Under the pieces are notes generated by a model. It searched no databases. It was not told the DNA's origin and was given only the letters and a program-made list of their open reading frames with translations. Below, piece after piece: positions 18,534 through 27,462 of a stretch of DNA of 64,000 bases. Source of the stretch: Pontibacter russatus (GTDB taxonomy: Bacteria > Bacteroidota > Bacteroidia > Cytophagales > Hymenobacteraceae); NCBI RefSeq assembly GCF_009931655.1, contig NZ_CP047984.1, positions 2,807,001-2,871,000 of the forward strand, read 5' to 3'. The position numbers and the translations under genes were made by a program. Each line of letters opens with the position of its first letter. Positions within the stretch are counted from its first letter, which is position 1.

Positions 18534-18672
18534 CAAGAAGTGCTTTGCTTAAATGTAAGTTGGGTTTCTTCCCCGGATGATGTTTAATGCTTCCTGCAAC
18601 CGCCGTCTTGTCCAACATTTTCCTACAGATAAGTCTCCCAGCCGCTAATTAGTAAAACCAAAATAAAAAGCG

Positions 18673-20526
18673 CTACATATACCCCTTTGCCTGCAGCAGG
18701 AACAGCTCGGCATATTTGCCGTTGCGCGCCAGCAGTTCCTCGTGCGTGCCCAATTCCTTTAGCTGGCCCTGCTCCAGGAACAGGATGCGGTCGGCCATGC
18801 GCACCGTGGAGAAGCGGTGGGAGATGAGGACGGCGGTGCGGCCTTCAATCAGTTCGGAGAAGCGCAGGAAAACCTCGTGCTCGGCGCGGGCATCCAGAGC
18901 GGAGGTGGGTTCGTCGAGTATCAGGAGCTGCGCGTCGCGCATATAGGCGCGGGCCAGCGCCACCTTCTGCCACTCACCGCCCGAAAGCTCCACGCCCTTC
19001 TCGAAACGCTTGCCCAGCACCTGGTCGTACTTGTCCGGCAGCCGCTGGATCACAAGGTCGGCGAGGCTCTTTTGGGCGGACCCCTGGATGCGCTCCTTAT
19101 CCAGGATATTGCTGATCTGGCCGATGGCGATGTTGTCGGAGGCGGTCATCTGGAAGCGCACGTAGTCCTGGAAAATAATGCCAACCTGGTGGCGAAGATC
19201 GTTCAGGTCATACTCGCGCAGGTCCACGCCGTCCAGCAGAATACGGCCTTCGGAGGGTTCATATAGCCGTGCCAGCAGCTTCACGAGCGTGGTTTTGCCA
19301 GCGCCGTTCTCGCCCACCAGTGCCATTTTCTCCCCAGCCTTCAAATGAAACGACAGGTGCCGCACCGCCCACCTTTCGCTGTTGTGGTACTTAAAGCCGA
19401 CATTCTCGAAAGTAAAGCCCTGCCGGATGGGGCGCGGCAGCGGCAGCGGGTTGGCGGGCGGCGTGATCTGCGGTTTCAGCTCCAGGAAATCAAAAAGGTC
19501 CTGCAGGTAAAGCGAACTCTCGGCAATTTGGGAGAAGCGCGTCATGATGCCCTGTAGCAGACCGCGCATGCTGCTGAAAGAGCCTGCCAGGAACGTGAGG
19601 CTACCAATGGTTATCACGCCCATCACCGTCTGAAACAAAATGAATATATAGGCACCATAGTAAGCCAGCGTGCCGATGGCCGAGAGGGCGCTGCCCCACA
19701 CGGCCCGTTTCACGGTGATGCTTTTGTTCAGGGCATAGTACCTGTCGGAGAGTTCTTTGAAGCGGCTGGCCAGGAAGCCCGAGAGGTTGAAGGTCTTGAT
19801 TTCTTTGGCGGTTTCGTCGGAGGCGCCTATATAGCGCAGGTAGTCCAGCTCACGGCGCTCGGGCGTCCAGGAGCGGGAGAGGGAGTAGGTGCGCTCGTTG
19901 AAGTGGCTTTCCCCCAGAAAAGACGGCACCACGGCAATCAGCAGAATCAGGATGAGCCAGGGGTTGAATGCTATCAAACCGGCCGCCAGGAAGCCGATGG
20001 TGACAATGTCCTGCACCTGCGAGAGCACCTGCGACATAAGCACCACGCGCGTGACCGTTTGCCGCCGGGCCCGCTCCAGCTTGTCATAAAAAGTAGCATC
20101 TTCGAACTGCGCCAGGTCCAGCGTGGCGGCGTGCTCTATCAGCGTGACGGAAGTGCGGTTCGAGAAGAGGTCGCCCAGCAGGCTGTCCATCAGCGTGATG
20201 CCCCGGTTTATCAGGTCCGACAGCACGGCCAGCCCCAGTTCCAGCGCCACCAGCACCCACAGGTAGGTCAGGTCGCGGTCGCCCGCCACATCCGTCAGCC
20301 GCACCACCTCGTCTATGATCAGCTTGCCTATATAGAGCAGCGTAATCGGCAGCGCAGATTTGAACAGGCGCAGCAGCACGTTGGCAACTGTCATGCGCGG
20401 GCTCGTCTCCCAGATGAGCCGGAAGAACTTGGGCAGATTCTTCAGAGCGCCCAGTTGCTCCCGAAAGCTTTTCTTCTCCGTGTCTGATTGGCTGGCGCCT
20501 CTGGTGCCTTTCCTGTTGTTGTCCAT
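18673..20526 (-). CDS. ABC exporter, fused membrane and ATPase domains (MsbA/lipid-type)
   Basis: Half-transporter working as a dimer in the inner membrane: about six transmembrane helices (residues 40-310), then an ATPase domain with Walker A GENGAGKT, signature LSGGEWQKVALARA, Walker B LLILDEPTSALD and the H-loop SHR. Exports lipids, peptides or drugs. 617 residues from ATG at 20526; a GTG at 20553 is an alternative. It is divergent from the DUF3857 gene, with a short AT-rich region between them that should hold both promoters. Confidence 0.9.
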   Translation of the reverse strand: MDNNRKGTRGASQSDTEKKSFREQLGALKNLPKFFRLIWETSPRMTVANVLLRLFKSALPITLLYIGKLIIDEVVRLTDVAGDRDLTYLWVLVALELGLAVLSDLINRGITLMDSLLGDLFSNRTSVTLIEHAATLDLAQFEDATFYDKLERARRQTVTRVVLMSQVLSQVQDIVTIGFLAAGLIAFNPWLILILLIAVVPSFLGESHFNERTYSLSRSWTPERRELDYLRYIGASDETAKEIKTFNLSGFLASRFKELSDRYYALNKSITVKRAVWGSALSAIGTLAYYGAYIFILFQTVMGVITIGSLTFLAGSFSSMRGLLQGIMTRFSQIAESSLYLQDLFDFLELKPQITPPANPLPLPRPIRQGFTFENVGFKYHNSERWAVRHLSFHLKAGEKMALVGENGAGKTTLVKLLARLYEPSEGRILLDGVDLREYDLNDLRHQVGIIFQDYVRFQMTASDNIAIGQISNILDKERIQGSAQKSLADLVIQRLPDKYDQVLGKRFEKGVELSGGEWQKVALARAYMRDAQLLILDEPTSALDARAEHEVFLRFSELIEGRTAVLISHRFSTVRMADRILFLEQGQLKELGTHEELLARNGKYAELFLLQAKGYM

Positions 20527-20698
20527 ATATACATCTCTCCCTGCTTTCGCCACCCCGGTCTATATATACAGCACAGCGGGTTATATGTTTGGCGGCAGGT
20601 ACCGGCGGGAAATAAAATAAAAAAGTTTTACGGAATAGTTTTATATCTTGATAACATAAAATATACTATATTTAAGAGCCTATATATTTTATTTTATC

Positions 20699-23332
20699 AT
20701 GAACACTTTTCCTGAAAACAAACCTAAGCATGTCAGGTTGCTGCTCTTGCTGCTGCTTCTGGCCTTGTGGCAACCGGTCACCTTTGCTTCTCCCCGCAAC
20801 GTATCGGTAACGCCCGAGCCGGCCTGGATCAAAAAACTCCCCACCCGCACCCAGACCAGCATCAGCCCGGGCGATGTGAACGGCGGTTTCCATTACCTGC
20901 AGATGAGCATACAGTTTGAGGTGGCGCGGCAGGAGCGGTATTACCAGTATGTGTACAAACTCACGACAGAGGAGGGCGTGCAGAACCTTTCGGAGCTGAA
21001 CATCTCCTTCGACCCCCACTACGAGCAATTGCAACTGCACCAGGTGGTGGTGTGGCGCAACGGGGAGCCCATCAACCAACTGGACCTGGACAGGGTGAAG
21101 GTGCTGCAGCGCGAGCAAGGCATGGAACAGGGCATCTATGACGAAAGCCTGACGGCCGTGCTGGTGCTGGAGGATGTGCGCGTGGGGGATGTGGTGGCGT
21201 ATTCCTTCACCATTAAAGGCGGCAACCCGGTGTTCGGCGGCAAGTTCTTCAGCTCCTTCAACCTGCAGGGCTACGACCCGATGGACGAACTGCTGGTGCG
21301 CCTGGTGGCCCCGCAGGACCGCACCATCCACTACAAGCTGTACCGCACCGACAAGAAACCGGGAGTGGCCACGGCCAACGGCCACACCACCTACACCTGG
21401 CACCTGAAAGACCTGCCCGCCACCCCCGTCGACGATGAGACACCGTCGTGGTTCGACCCGTACCCTGGCGTCTACCTGTCGGAGTACAGCTCGTGGGAGG
21501 AGGTGGCGCAGTGGGCGCTGCCGCTGTATGAGGGGCATGAGAAGCCAGGCAAGGCGCTGCAGGCGAAGATAGACAGCATCAGCAGCGCCTACGGCAGCGA
21601 CGAGGCCCGGCTGGAGGCGGCGCTGCGCTTTGTGCAGGACGAGGTGCGCTACCTGGGCTTTGAGGCGGGCATCGGCGGCTTCAAGCCCCGCTCCCCGTCG
21701 GCGGTATATGCGCAGCGCTTCGGCGACTGCAAAGACAAGGCCCTGCTGCTGTGTACCATGCTGCGCCAGATGAACATCAGGGCCAGCCCGGCGCTGGTCA
21801 ATTCCACGTCGGCGCATATACACAACCAGTTGCCCTCGCCGCAGGCCTTCAACCACTGCATTGTGCGGGTCGAGCTGCTGGGCGGGCAGGCCTACTGGTA
21901 CGACGCCACCATCAGCAAGCAGCGCGGCGACTACAAAAGCATTCACCTGCCCAACTACGGCAAAGCGCTCGTTATCGCCCCGCACACGAAAGACCTGGCC
22001 GATGTTGCACCGCCCGCCACAGACGAGCCGCACGTCAGCGCGCAGGAGATATACTATATGGACGGCACAGAAAGCCCCGTGACGCTGGAGGTGCGCACCG
22101 CCTACACCGGCTCGGAGGCCGATTACCAGCGGAGCTACTTCGCCACCACCAGCCTGAAGGACATCGAGAAGAGCTACCTGAACTTCTACGCCAGCCAGTA
22201 CCCGGAGATTGAGAAAGCCGCCGACCTGGCGTTCGAGGACATGGAGGCCAGCAATACCTTCACCGTTATCGAGAAGTACAGCATCAGCAATTTCTGGGCG
22301 GAACAGGAAGAAAACGGGGAGGTGCTGGAGGCGTGGTTCTCGCCCCAGGTGCTGCGCGGCTATATACGCCAGCCCAAAACGAGCAAGCGAACCATGCCGC
22401 TCGCGCTGAGCCACCCCTTATATATAGAGCAGAAGATAACGGTGCTGCTGCCGGAGAGCTGGCCCATCGCCAACGCGGAAAAGGAGATAGCCGACGATGC
22501 CTTCTTCTTCCGGAAAACAGTGGACTACGGCCCGGGCGGAAAAGAACTCACGCTGCACTACTCGTATCAGTCGCACCAGGATTATGTGGAGGCCGAAGCC
22601 ACCGCCGGCTACCTGCGCAACCAGAAAGCCCTGCTGGAGGAACTGAGCTACGGCCTGACCTATAACAAGGCGCTTGCCGCTGGCGCTGAGACCGACTTTA
22701 GCTGGGCGGTGCTGCTCCTGGTGCTGGTGCTGACGGGCGGCTTCGCTTTCGGGGCATATAAATTGTATTTCTGGGATCCTGTGCCAGCCTACGGAAACGA
22801 CATCTGGAGCAGCAGGGAGAGCATCGGCGGCTGGCTGGTGCTGCCTCTCATCGGGCTGTTCTTCACGCCGGTGCGCGTGCTGAATTTCCTGGTATCGAAC
22901 GAGTATTTTAACCAGAAGGTGTGGGACGAGCTGCTGAATGCCTCCTCCAACGTGTACTCGCCCGCGCTGGTGGGAGTGTCCATGGCCGAGCTCGCCGTGA
23001 ACGTGGCATTTATGGTATATAGCGTGCTGTTGATCTTCCTGTTCATCCGGCGGCGCAGCAGCGTCCCGAAGCTGATGGTGATTTTTTATACCGCTAACGC
23101 CTGTTTCGTGCTGTCCGACTATATGCTGGTGCGGGCCCTGAACCTGCCGACCGCAAGCGCCACGGAAGGCATCAGCACGATTGTGGGCGCCCTGGTGGGC
23201 GCCGCCATCTGGATTCCGTATTTCAACCTGTCCGAAAGAGTGAAGGCGACCTTCGTGGAGCAACTGCAGCCAGCACCGGTTTATGAGGAGGAGGTAGAGG
23301 CGCTGAATGAGGATGAACAGATTGAGGCGTAG
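20699..23332 (+). CDS. DUF3857 - transglutaminase - DUF2569 membrane protein
   Basis: 877 residues in three parts. A signal segment (about 10-32) leads into an exported DUF3857 domain. A transglutaminase-like fold with a plausible catalytic triad follows: C344 in RFGDCKDKA, H386 in FNHCIV and D402 in WYDAT. A C-terminal membrane part begins with one helix (SWAVLLLVLVLTGG), followed by a DUF2569-like four-helix domain (GGWLVLPLIGLFF). Transglutaminase-like proteins of this kind are usually envelope peptidases or cross-linkers of unknown substrate. The long acidic tail (EEEVEALNEDEQ) is cytoplasmic if the helices are counted correctly. Confidence 0.85.
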   Translation: MNTFPENKPKHVRLLLLLLLLALWQPVTFASPRNVSVTPEPAWIKKLPTRTQTSISPGDVNGGFHYLQMSIQFEVARQERYYQYVYKLTTEEGVQNLSELNISFDPHYEQLQLHQVVVWRNGEPINQLDLDRVKVLQREQGMEQGIYDESLTAVLVLEDVRVGDVVAYSFTIKGGNPVFGGKFFSSFNLQGYDPMDELLVRLVAPQDRTIHYKLYRTDKKPGVATANGHTTYTWHLKDLPATPVDDETPSWFDPYPGVYLSEYSSWEEVAQWALPLYEGHEKPGKALQAKIDSISSAYGSDEARLEAALRFVQDEVRYLGFEAGIGGFKPRSPSAVYAQRFGDCKDKALLLCTMLRQMNIRASPALVNSTSAHIHNQLPSPQAFNHCIVRVELLGGQAYWYDATISKQRGDYKSIHLPNYGKALVIAPHTKDLADVAPPATDEPHVSAQEIYYMDGTESPVTLEVRTAYTGSEADYQRSYFATTSLKDIEKSYLNFYASQYPEIEKAADLAFEDMEASNTFTVIEKYSISNFWAEQEENGEVLEAWFSPQVLRGYIRQPKTSKRTMPLALSHPLYIEQKITVLLPESWPIANAEKEIADDAFFFRKTVDYGPGGKELTLHYSYQSHQDYVEAEATAGYLRNQKALLEELSYGLTYNKALAAGAETDFSWAVLLLVLVLTGGFAFGAYKLYFWDPVPAYGNDIWSSRESIGGWLVLPLIGLFFTPVRVLNFLVSNEYFNQKVWDELLNASSNVYSPALVGVSMAELAVNVAFMVYSVLLIFLFIRRRSSVPKLMVIFYTANACFVLSDYMLVRALNLPTASATEGISTIVGALVGAAIWIPYFNLSERVKATFVEQLQPAPVYEEEVEALNEDEQIEA

Positions 23333-23468
23333 GGGCTGCTGCATGGTATATAACAGGAGCGCTAAAACTTATCTATCCTGCATTACATATAGCATCTATA
23401 GCAGCGGGACAGCCTCCTTTTTTAGAAGCAGTATCTGAAACAGCCTTTTTGCAGTATGGTATCTATAT

Positions 23469-23927
23469 ATGACGAGATACCTGCTGTACTTCCTGACGGG
23501 CGTGGCCGTGGCCACCTTTATCCTTTTTTTCAGGGGCTATGCCGGCGTGGGGCACTCGGCGTATGCCGATGTTGCGCTGCGGGCGGCCATGGTGTTGTTC
23601 GGGGTGGTGTCGTGGCTCACGCTTTTCCGGATGAGGGTAGGGGCTTTGCTGGCGCTGGGGTGCCTGCTGGCTATGGTGCCCTGGGCGGTGCGGCTGTGGG
23701 GAGTTATTCCGGAGCGGGAGTCGGATTTAACCCACTATATACTGCTGGCGCATGCGGTGCTGTCGGGTTTGCTGCTGCTTTCGCTTCTCGTGAGCGCCCG
23801 CTATGCCTTCAGCCGTCACTCCTGGCGGCTGGGCACCGCCACACCGGGGCTTCTCGTCAAAATCCTCCTTTCGCTGATTCCGCTCGCCGTGGCGGCAGCC
23901 TGGTTTGCAGTGATGCCGAAACTGTAA
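23469..23927 (+). CDS. Four-helix membrane protein, family not recognised
   Basis: 152 residues that are almost entirely hydrophobic, with four predicted membrane helices (starting near residues 4, 40, 60 and 88; a further hydrophobic stretch lies at the C-terminus). The ATG at 23469 follows a TATATAT string. A longer frame starting at 23456 overlaps it but has no membrane pattern and is rich in Gly, Arg and Cys, so I take it as the shadow. It follows the DUF3857 gene by 136 bp; a shared function is possible but not shown. Confidence 0.7.
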   Translation: MTRYLLYFLTGVAVATFILFFRGYAGVGHSAYADVALRAAMVLFGVVSWLTLFRMRVGALLALGCLLAMVPWAVRLWGVIPERESDLTHYILLAHAVLSGLLLLSLLVSARYAFSRHSWRLGTATPGLLVKILLSLIPLAVAAAWFAVMPKL

Positions 23928-24175
23928 TACCCGCACAAAACGAGATGCACCGCATCGATTCCTGACAGGCAGGTTTAGCCATGCCCACTATCGGGATATA
24001 GGAATTGATTTACATATGATAGCATGTTCATATATATCCCGCTTCTGGCAGGCACCCGCCTGGTTTAAGCAGGGGCTATATATAACTTGCCTGCCAGAGC
24101 AGTAGTGCCGGGTTTGGGATATAAAAATGGCTAAGCCGCCGGTTTTGCCCACCGCTGACTTAGCCATATATAAGA

Positions 24176-24195
24176 AGAGGAGTTGTGGCTCCTCT
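24176..24195 (-). terminator. Terminator after the ATP-grasp gene
   Basis: Arms AGAGGAG / CTCCTCT (7 bp) with a 6-nt loop, followed on the minus strand by a T-rich run, directly downstream of the minus-strand ligase gene. A second imperfect hairpin (GGCTAAG / CTTAGCC, 24129-24165) lies just beyond it. Confidence 0.55.
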
Positions 24196-24198
24196 GTG

Positions 24199-25248
24199 TC
24201 AAATCATCGCCACGGTCTTGTTGTCAACCTGCGTGCCGTAGGTTTTTTTGTAATGCACTTTCCGCTCCAGCGCCGCAATCACGGGCTCCGAGAAGTCCAC
24301 GCCCTCCAGCTCGCTGGCGTCCGGCAAGGCACCGGGGCTGAACACGTTGATCTCCATCAGCTTACTTCCCACAATATCCAGGCCCACCAGGAACATCCCG
24401 TCCTGTATCAGTTTCGGGCGCACCAGCTCCACCAGGTCCAGCATGCGCTGGTCTACCTTGGCCGCCACAGCCGAGCCGCCCGCGTGCATGTTGCTCCGGA
24501 TGTCGTCCTTGCTGTTGACGCGGCGAATGGCGCAGTACTTGCCTTTGTGCTGCAGCGCCTCGCCGTTCATCACAAACAGGCGCACGTCGCCCTCGGTGGC
24601 CTCCGGCAGGTATTCCTGGGCTATCACGTAGCCGTCGCGGCTGATGGCCTCCACAATCTGGTTCAGGTTGGTGGCGTCTTCTTTCTTCACCATAAATACG
24701 CCCGAGCCGCCGGAGCCCTGCAGCGGCTTCAGGATGATGTTGTTCTTCTGCTCACTGAAGAACTCCTTGATCTCATTCTTGTCGCGCGTGATGAGGGTGC
24801 GCGGGCGCACGGCCTCCGGGAAATGCTGGAAGTACATCTTGTTCACGGCATCGGAGAGCGAGGTGGGGTCGTTGAGCACAATCACGCCATGGCGCATGGC
24901 CAGCTGCCCGAAAATAATGCCCGCGTTCTGTGCCCAGGCGCGGCCCTCGCCCTCAGCGGAAGGGTCGTTGCGGAGCATGATGATGTCCAGGTCCGGGGCG
25001 GTGATGCGCGTACGGGTGGCCTTCTCGCCTTGTACGGCCTCTATATAGGTAGCCGGGGATTTGTACTTGTGCTTTGGGTCGGCCTGCACGGCGGTGGCGC
25101 CCATATAGCCGTCGGGGTAATAGGCCAGGTCGCCCACGCCGGTCAGGTACACGTTGTGCCCCTGGTTGTGCATGCGCTGCGCCAGGAAAATGGTGGTATA
25201 GGAGGCTTTCTCGGTGCTGATGTCGTTTACTACAAATGCTATATTCAT
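24199..25248 (-). CDS. Glutathione-synthetase-like ATP-grasp ligase
   Basis: Cytosolic ATP-dependent carboxylate-amine ligase with the fold of prokaryotic GshB. It has the GshB-like stretch LNDPTSLSDAVNK, an ATP-grasp lysine block IILKPLQGSGGSGVF, and metal-binding LMEINVFSPG near the end. GshB would join gamma-glutamylcysteine and glycine. No gamma-glutamylcysteine ligase gene is in the window, and the neighbours (DUF1704 and an N-formylglutamate-amidohydrolase-like protein) suggest that the real acceptor may differ. It starts 47 nt after the DUF1704 gene and is very probably co-transcribed with it. Confidence 0.85.
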   Translation of the reverse strand: MNIAFVVNDISTEKASYTTIFLAQRMHNQGHNVYLTGVGDLAYYPDGYMGATAVQADPKHKYKSPATYIEAVQGEKATRTRITAPDLDIIMLRNDPSAEGEGRAWAQNAGIIFGQLAMRHGVIVLNDPTSLSDAVNKMYFQHFPEAVRPRTLITRDKNEIKEFFSEQKNNIILKPLQGSGGSGVFMVKKEDATNLNQIVEAISRDGYVIAQEYLPEATEGDVRLFVMNGEALQHKGKYCAIRRVNSKDDIRSNMHAGGSAVAAKVDQRMLDLVELVRPKLIQDGMFLVGLDIVGSKLMEINVFSPGALPDASELEGVDFSEPVIAALERKVHYKKTYGTQVDNKTVAMI

Positions 25249-25295
25249 GTGTTGGTTGCGGATTATATATGGTTCTGGTGTGAAGAATACTGATT

Positions 25296-27143
25296 TTACA
25301 ATAGGTTAAATACTGATATGCCCGCCTTTAGTTGTTCCAGTTTTGGTTTGATGGCCGGATCGAGCAGGTAGCGGGGCTTGATGGGCACCGGCCGCAGCAC
25401 GTTTCGATATATGAGCTCCTGCACAATCGGTATATAGTCCTGCCGGATTTTGCCGATCAGCAGCGGCTCCAACTCGTGGCCCTGCTTCAGGTAGTCGAGC
25501 AGGTGTACGAGGCCGCGCAGGTACACGGCGTCCTTGGTGAGGCCGCCGCCGCGGTGTACGCGCATGGCAATGTCGAAAGCGGTTTCCTCATCGAAATGAT
25601 ACGCGTCTTTCAGGCGGTGGAAATTGTCGGTGAAGCTGCAGCCCTTGGTAAGATGGTAGACCGTTACCACGCGCGCCGCCAGTATGCGCATCCTGTCCTG
25701 GTCGAGGCCGCCCACCAGGTATTCGCTCAGCACGGCCAGCCCCTCCTGCAACTCCTCGTAGCCGGGGCTGCCCACGTACAGTTGCTGCAGCGGCTGGGCC
25801 TTGCCGTTGAAATACGTCAGGATGTGCGTGCCTACCTCGTGCTGGATGAGCGCCTGCGCCCGGTGGCGCGGTATTTTGGCATCGGTGCCCACATTCAGCC
25901 TGCCCTTCGACACAATCAGGCCCACCACGTCGTCCCGCACGTCCACCCCCGAGTCCACGCCTTTGTACTGGGCCTTCAGAAAATCAATCTCCTGCCCGGC
26001 CAGCGCAGCGAATTCTGGAACAGGTATAATTTCCGCGTCAGCATCCCGGACAGGCTCCGGGATGGCCGCCAGAATGCCCTCCGCCACTTTCAGCAACTGG
26101 TCGTCCACCCCGCCGAAAAGCTGCATGCTGCTATATATAAAGTCGGGTGTGTTGCGGTCGGCGAGCATGGTCAGCATCTTGTCCAACTCGTGGCGCTTGT
26201 CCCGGAACAGGAAGCCCAGGGTGGGGTCGTCGATTTTCTCGATGGGGATGTTGTAGAGCGTGCGTTTCAGCTGGTCAGCATCCACGGGCATCAGGCGGTA
26301 ATGGAACGTGGGCGCCTTGCTGAATTTTGCCTTCCGGAACTCCTCCCAGGCCTCGTTGTTGTTCACCGGCGTCACCAGCAGCAGAAACTGGAACTGGTCG
26401 CTGATGGCGGTCAGCTGCTTGTCGATGCGCCACACCACGCGGTTCACGGCCTGCCGCCCCAGCGCCTGGAAATGCACGGGCTTGGTGGCTGTCTGCACCG
26501 ACAGGAAGTCAAAGACCGTTTTCTTGATGGCGTTGGAGAGCTTCTCGCGGAGCGTGCGGAGCAGCAGGGGGTAAGCCCTACCGGTCTTGCTGTCGGAGTA
26601 AACGGGCTTCATCTCCAGCCCGAGCATCAGGTAGCTGTGCTTTTTGAGTTCTTCTTCCGGCATCAGGCGCAGCGGGCCTTCCAGCAGCGCCTTGTTCGAG
26701 GCCGTCTCCACGGAAGTGTGGATGCCGCTGATTTTGATTTGCTCCAGCTCCTGGGTCAGCGTGCTGATGGTGGCGGGCAGCTGCTTCTCCGGCCCCAGCA
26801 CCCTGAACAGTGGCGTATCCGAGTCTGCGGAGGGGGCAGCCAGCAACTCCAGTATCATAAAAGCGCCAAACTGATCGGCCATCTCTTCCGCCACCGCCCT
26901 TATCAGCTCCTGCAAAGCGGGCATCTGCTCCTCATGCGAGATGATATAGGAAGCCGTGGCCTTCGCAAAGTCGGCGGTGGCGTGGTCGGGGTTTCCGGCG
27001 GGGTGGCGGAAAAGCACCAGGAAGGGCAGGGGCCGGTCTATATAGACGAGCCCGCCCTGCGGCAGCCGCCGGTGTACCTGCTTGCCGCGCTTCAGGCTTT
27101 TGCGCACCTTCTTTATGAAGCTGTCGGATATATCTTCCATCAT
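25296..27143 (-). CDS. DUF1704 (QEGLA-motif) metallopeptidase-like protein
   Basis: 615-residue soluble protein of the family named after its QEGLA motif and often labelled 'flavohemoglobin expression-modulating'. HEVGTH at residues 435-440 and QEGLA at 466-470 give an HExxxH plus Glu arrangement expected to bind zinc. Eukaryotic members of the same DUF1704 family (KIAA0895L/MATCAP) are metallo-carboxypeptidases that remove the C-terminal tyrosine of tubulin, so a carboxypeptidase role in bacteria is a reasonable inference. The N-terminal half is a large helical region without catalytic motifs. Two adjacent ATG codons (27143, 27140) are possible starts. Confidence 0.85.
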   Translation of the reverse strand: MMEDISDSFIKKVRKSLKRGKQVHRRLPQGGLVYIDRPLPFLVLFRHPAGNPDHATADFAKATASYIISHEEQMPALQELIRAVAEEMADQFGAFMILELLAAPSADSDTPLFRVLGPEKQLPATISTLTQELEQIKISGIHTSVETASNKALLEGPLRLMPEEELKKHSYLMLGLEMKPVYSDSKTGRAYPLLLRTLREKLSNAIKKTVFDFLSVQTATKPVHFQALGRQAVNRVVWRIDKQLTAISDQFQFLLLVTPVNNNEAWEEFRKAKFSKAPTFHYRLMPVDADQLKRTLYNIPIEKIDDPTLGFLFRDKRHELDKMLTMLADRNTPDFIYSSMQLFGGVDDQLLKVAEGILAAIPEPVRDADAEIIPVPEFAALAGQEIDFLKAQYKGVDSGVDVRDDVVGLIVSKGRLNVGTDAKIPRHRAQALIQHEVGTHILTYFNGKAQPLQQLYVGSPGYEELQEGLAVLSEYLVGGLDQDRMRILAARVVTVYHLTKGCSFTDNFHRLKDAYHFDEETAFDIAMRVHRGGGLTKDAVYLRGLVHLLDYLKQGHELEPLLIGKIRQDYIPIVQELIYRNVLRPVPIKPRYLLDPAIKPKLEQLKAGISVFNLL

Positions 27144-27462
27144 TTCTAGGGTGTGCGGAGCAGCACCTAAAATTTATATATGGGGCGGCTATATAATTTA
27201 ATTGTTAAATGGCTTTCATAAGATTGCCTGATACTTGTGTGCTTTTTAACCATATAGTTAAAAGGACACAAGTATCAGGTAGCAAGACACAAGACTTATG
27301 TGCTTTGTCCTAATCACTGCCAACTGCTCACGGTTTGTCATGTCACTATATAGCGTGATATATAACGTGCGGGTTAATTGAGTCCGGACACCGAGGAGTT
27401 CGACAACTGACAATCAACAACCAGCAACCAAACAGCAGCGGCGAAACTGCAATGGCCTTAGG
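27144..27462. other. Intergenic region inside the amidohydrolase-DUF1704-ligase cluster
   Basis: About 320 bases with no gene. It holds a long hairpin (27227-27279) that belongs to a dispersed repeat family, TATATA strings near 27175 and 27357, and a short AACAACCAGCAACC-type run near 27415. The promoter of the DUF1704 gene is probably here. Confidence 0.5.
27227..27300 (-). repeat. Dispersed repeat copy with long hairpin
   Basis: Arms CCTGATACTTGTGT (27227-27240) and ACACAAGTATCAGG (27266-27279) pair perfectly, and the inner TTTTTAAC / GTTAAAAG extends the stem. Read on the minus strand the element contains AAGTCTTGTGTCTTG, then GATACTTGTGTCC and TTTTAAC, the same string as in the copies at 38861-38975 and 60682-60802. 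Confidence 0.65.

Noticed and set aside
20672..22414. 580-codon minus-strand frame over the DUF3857 gene
   Set aside because: Antisense shadow; the plus strand has a signal peptide and a full catalytic triad.
23456..23965. 169-codon frame overlapping the four-helix membrane protein
   Set aside because: Gly/Arg/Cys-rich, no hydrophobic pattern; the overlapping frame at 23469 is a clear membrane protein.
24127..27149. Two long plus-strand frames (388 and 605 codons) over the ATP-grasp and DUF1704 genes
   Set aside because: They are antisense to well-conserved genes and are full of His, Val, Leu and Gln with no domain, typical of the complement of GC-rich coding DNA.
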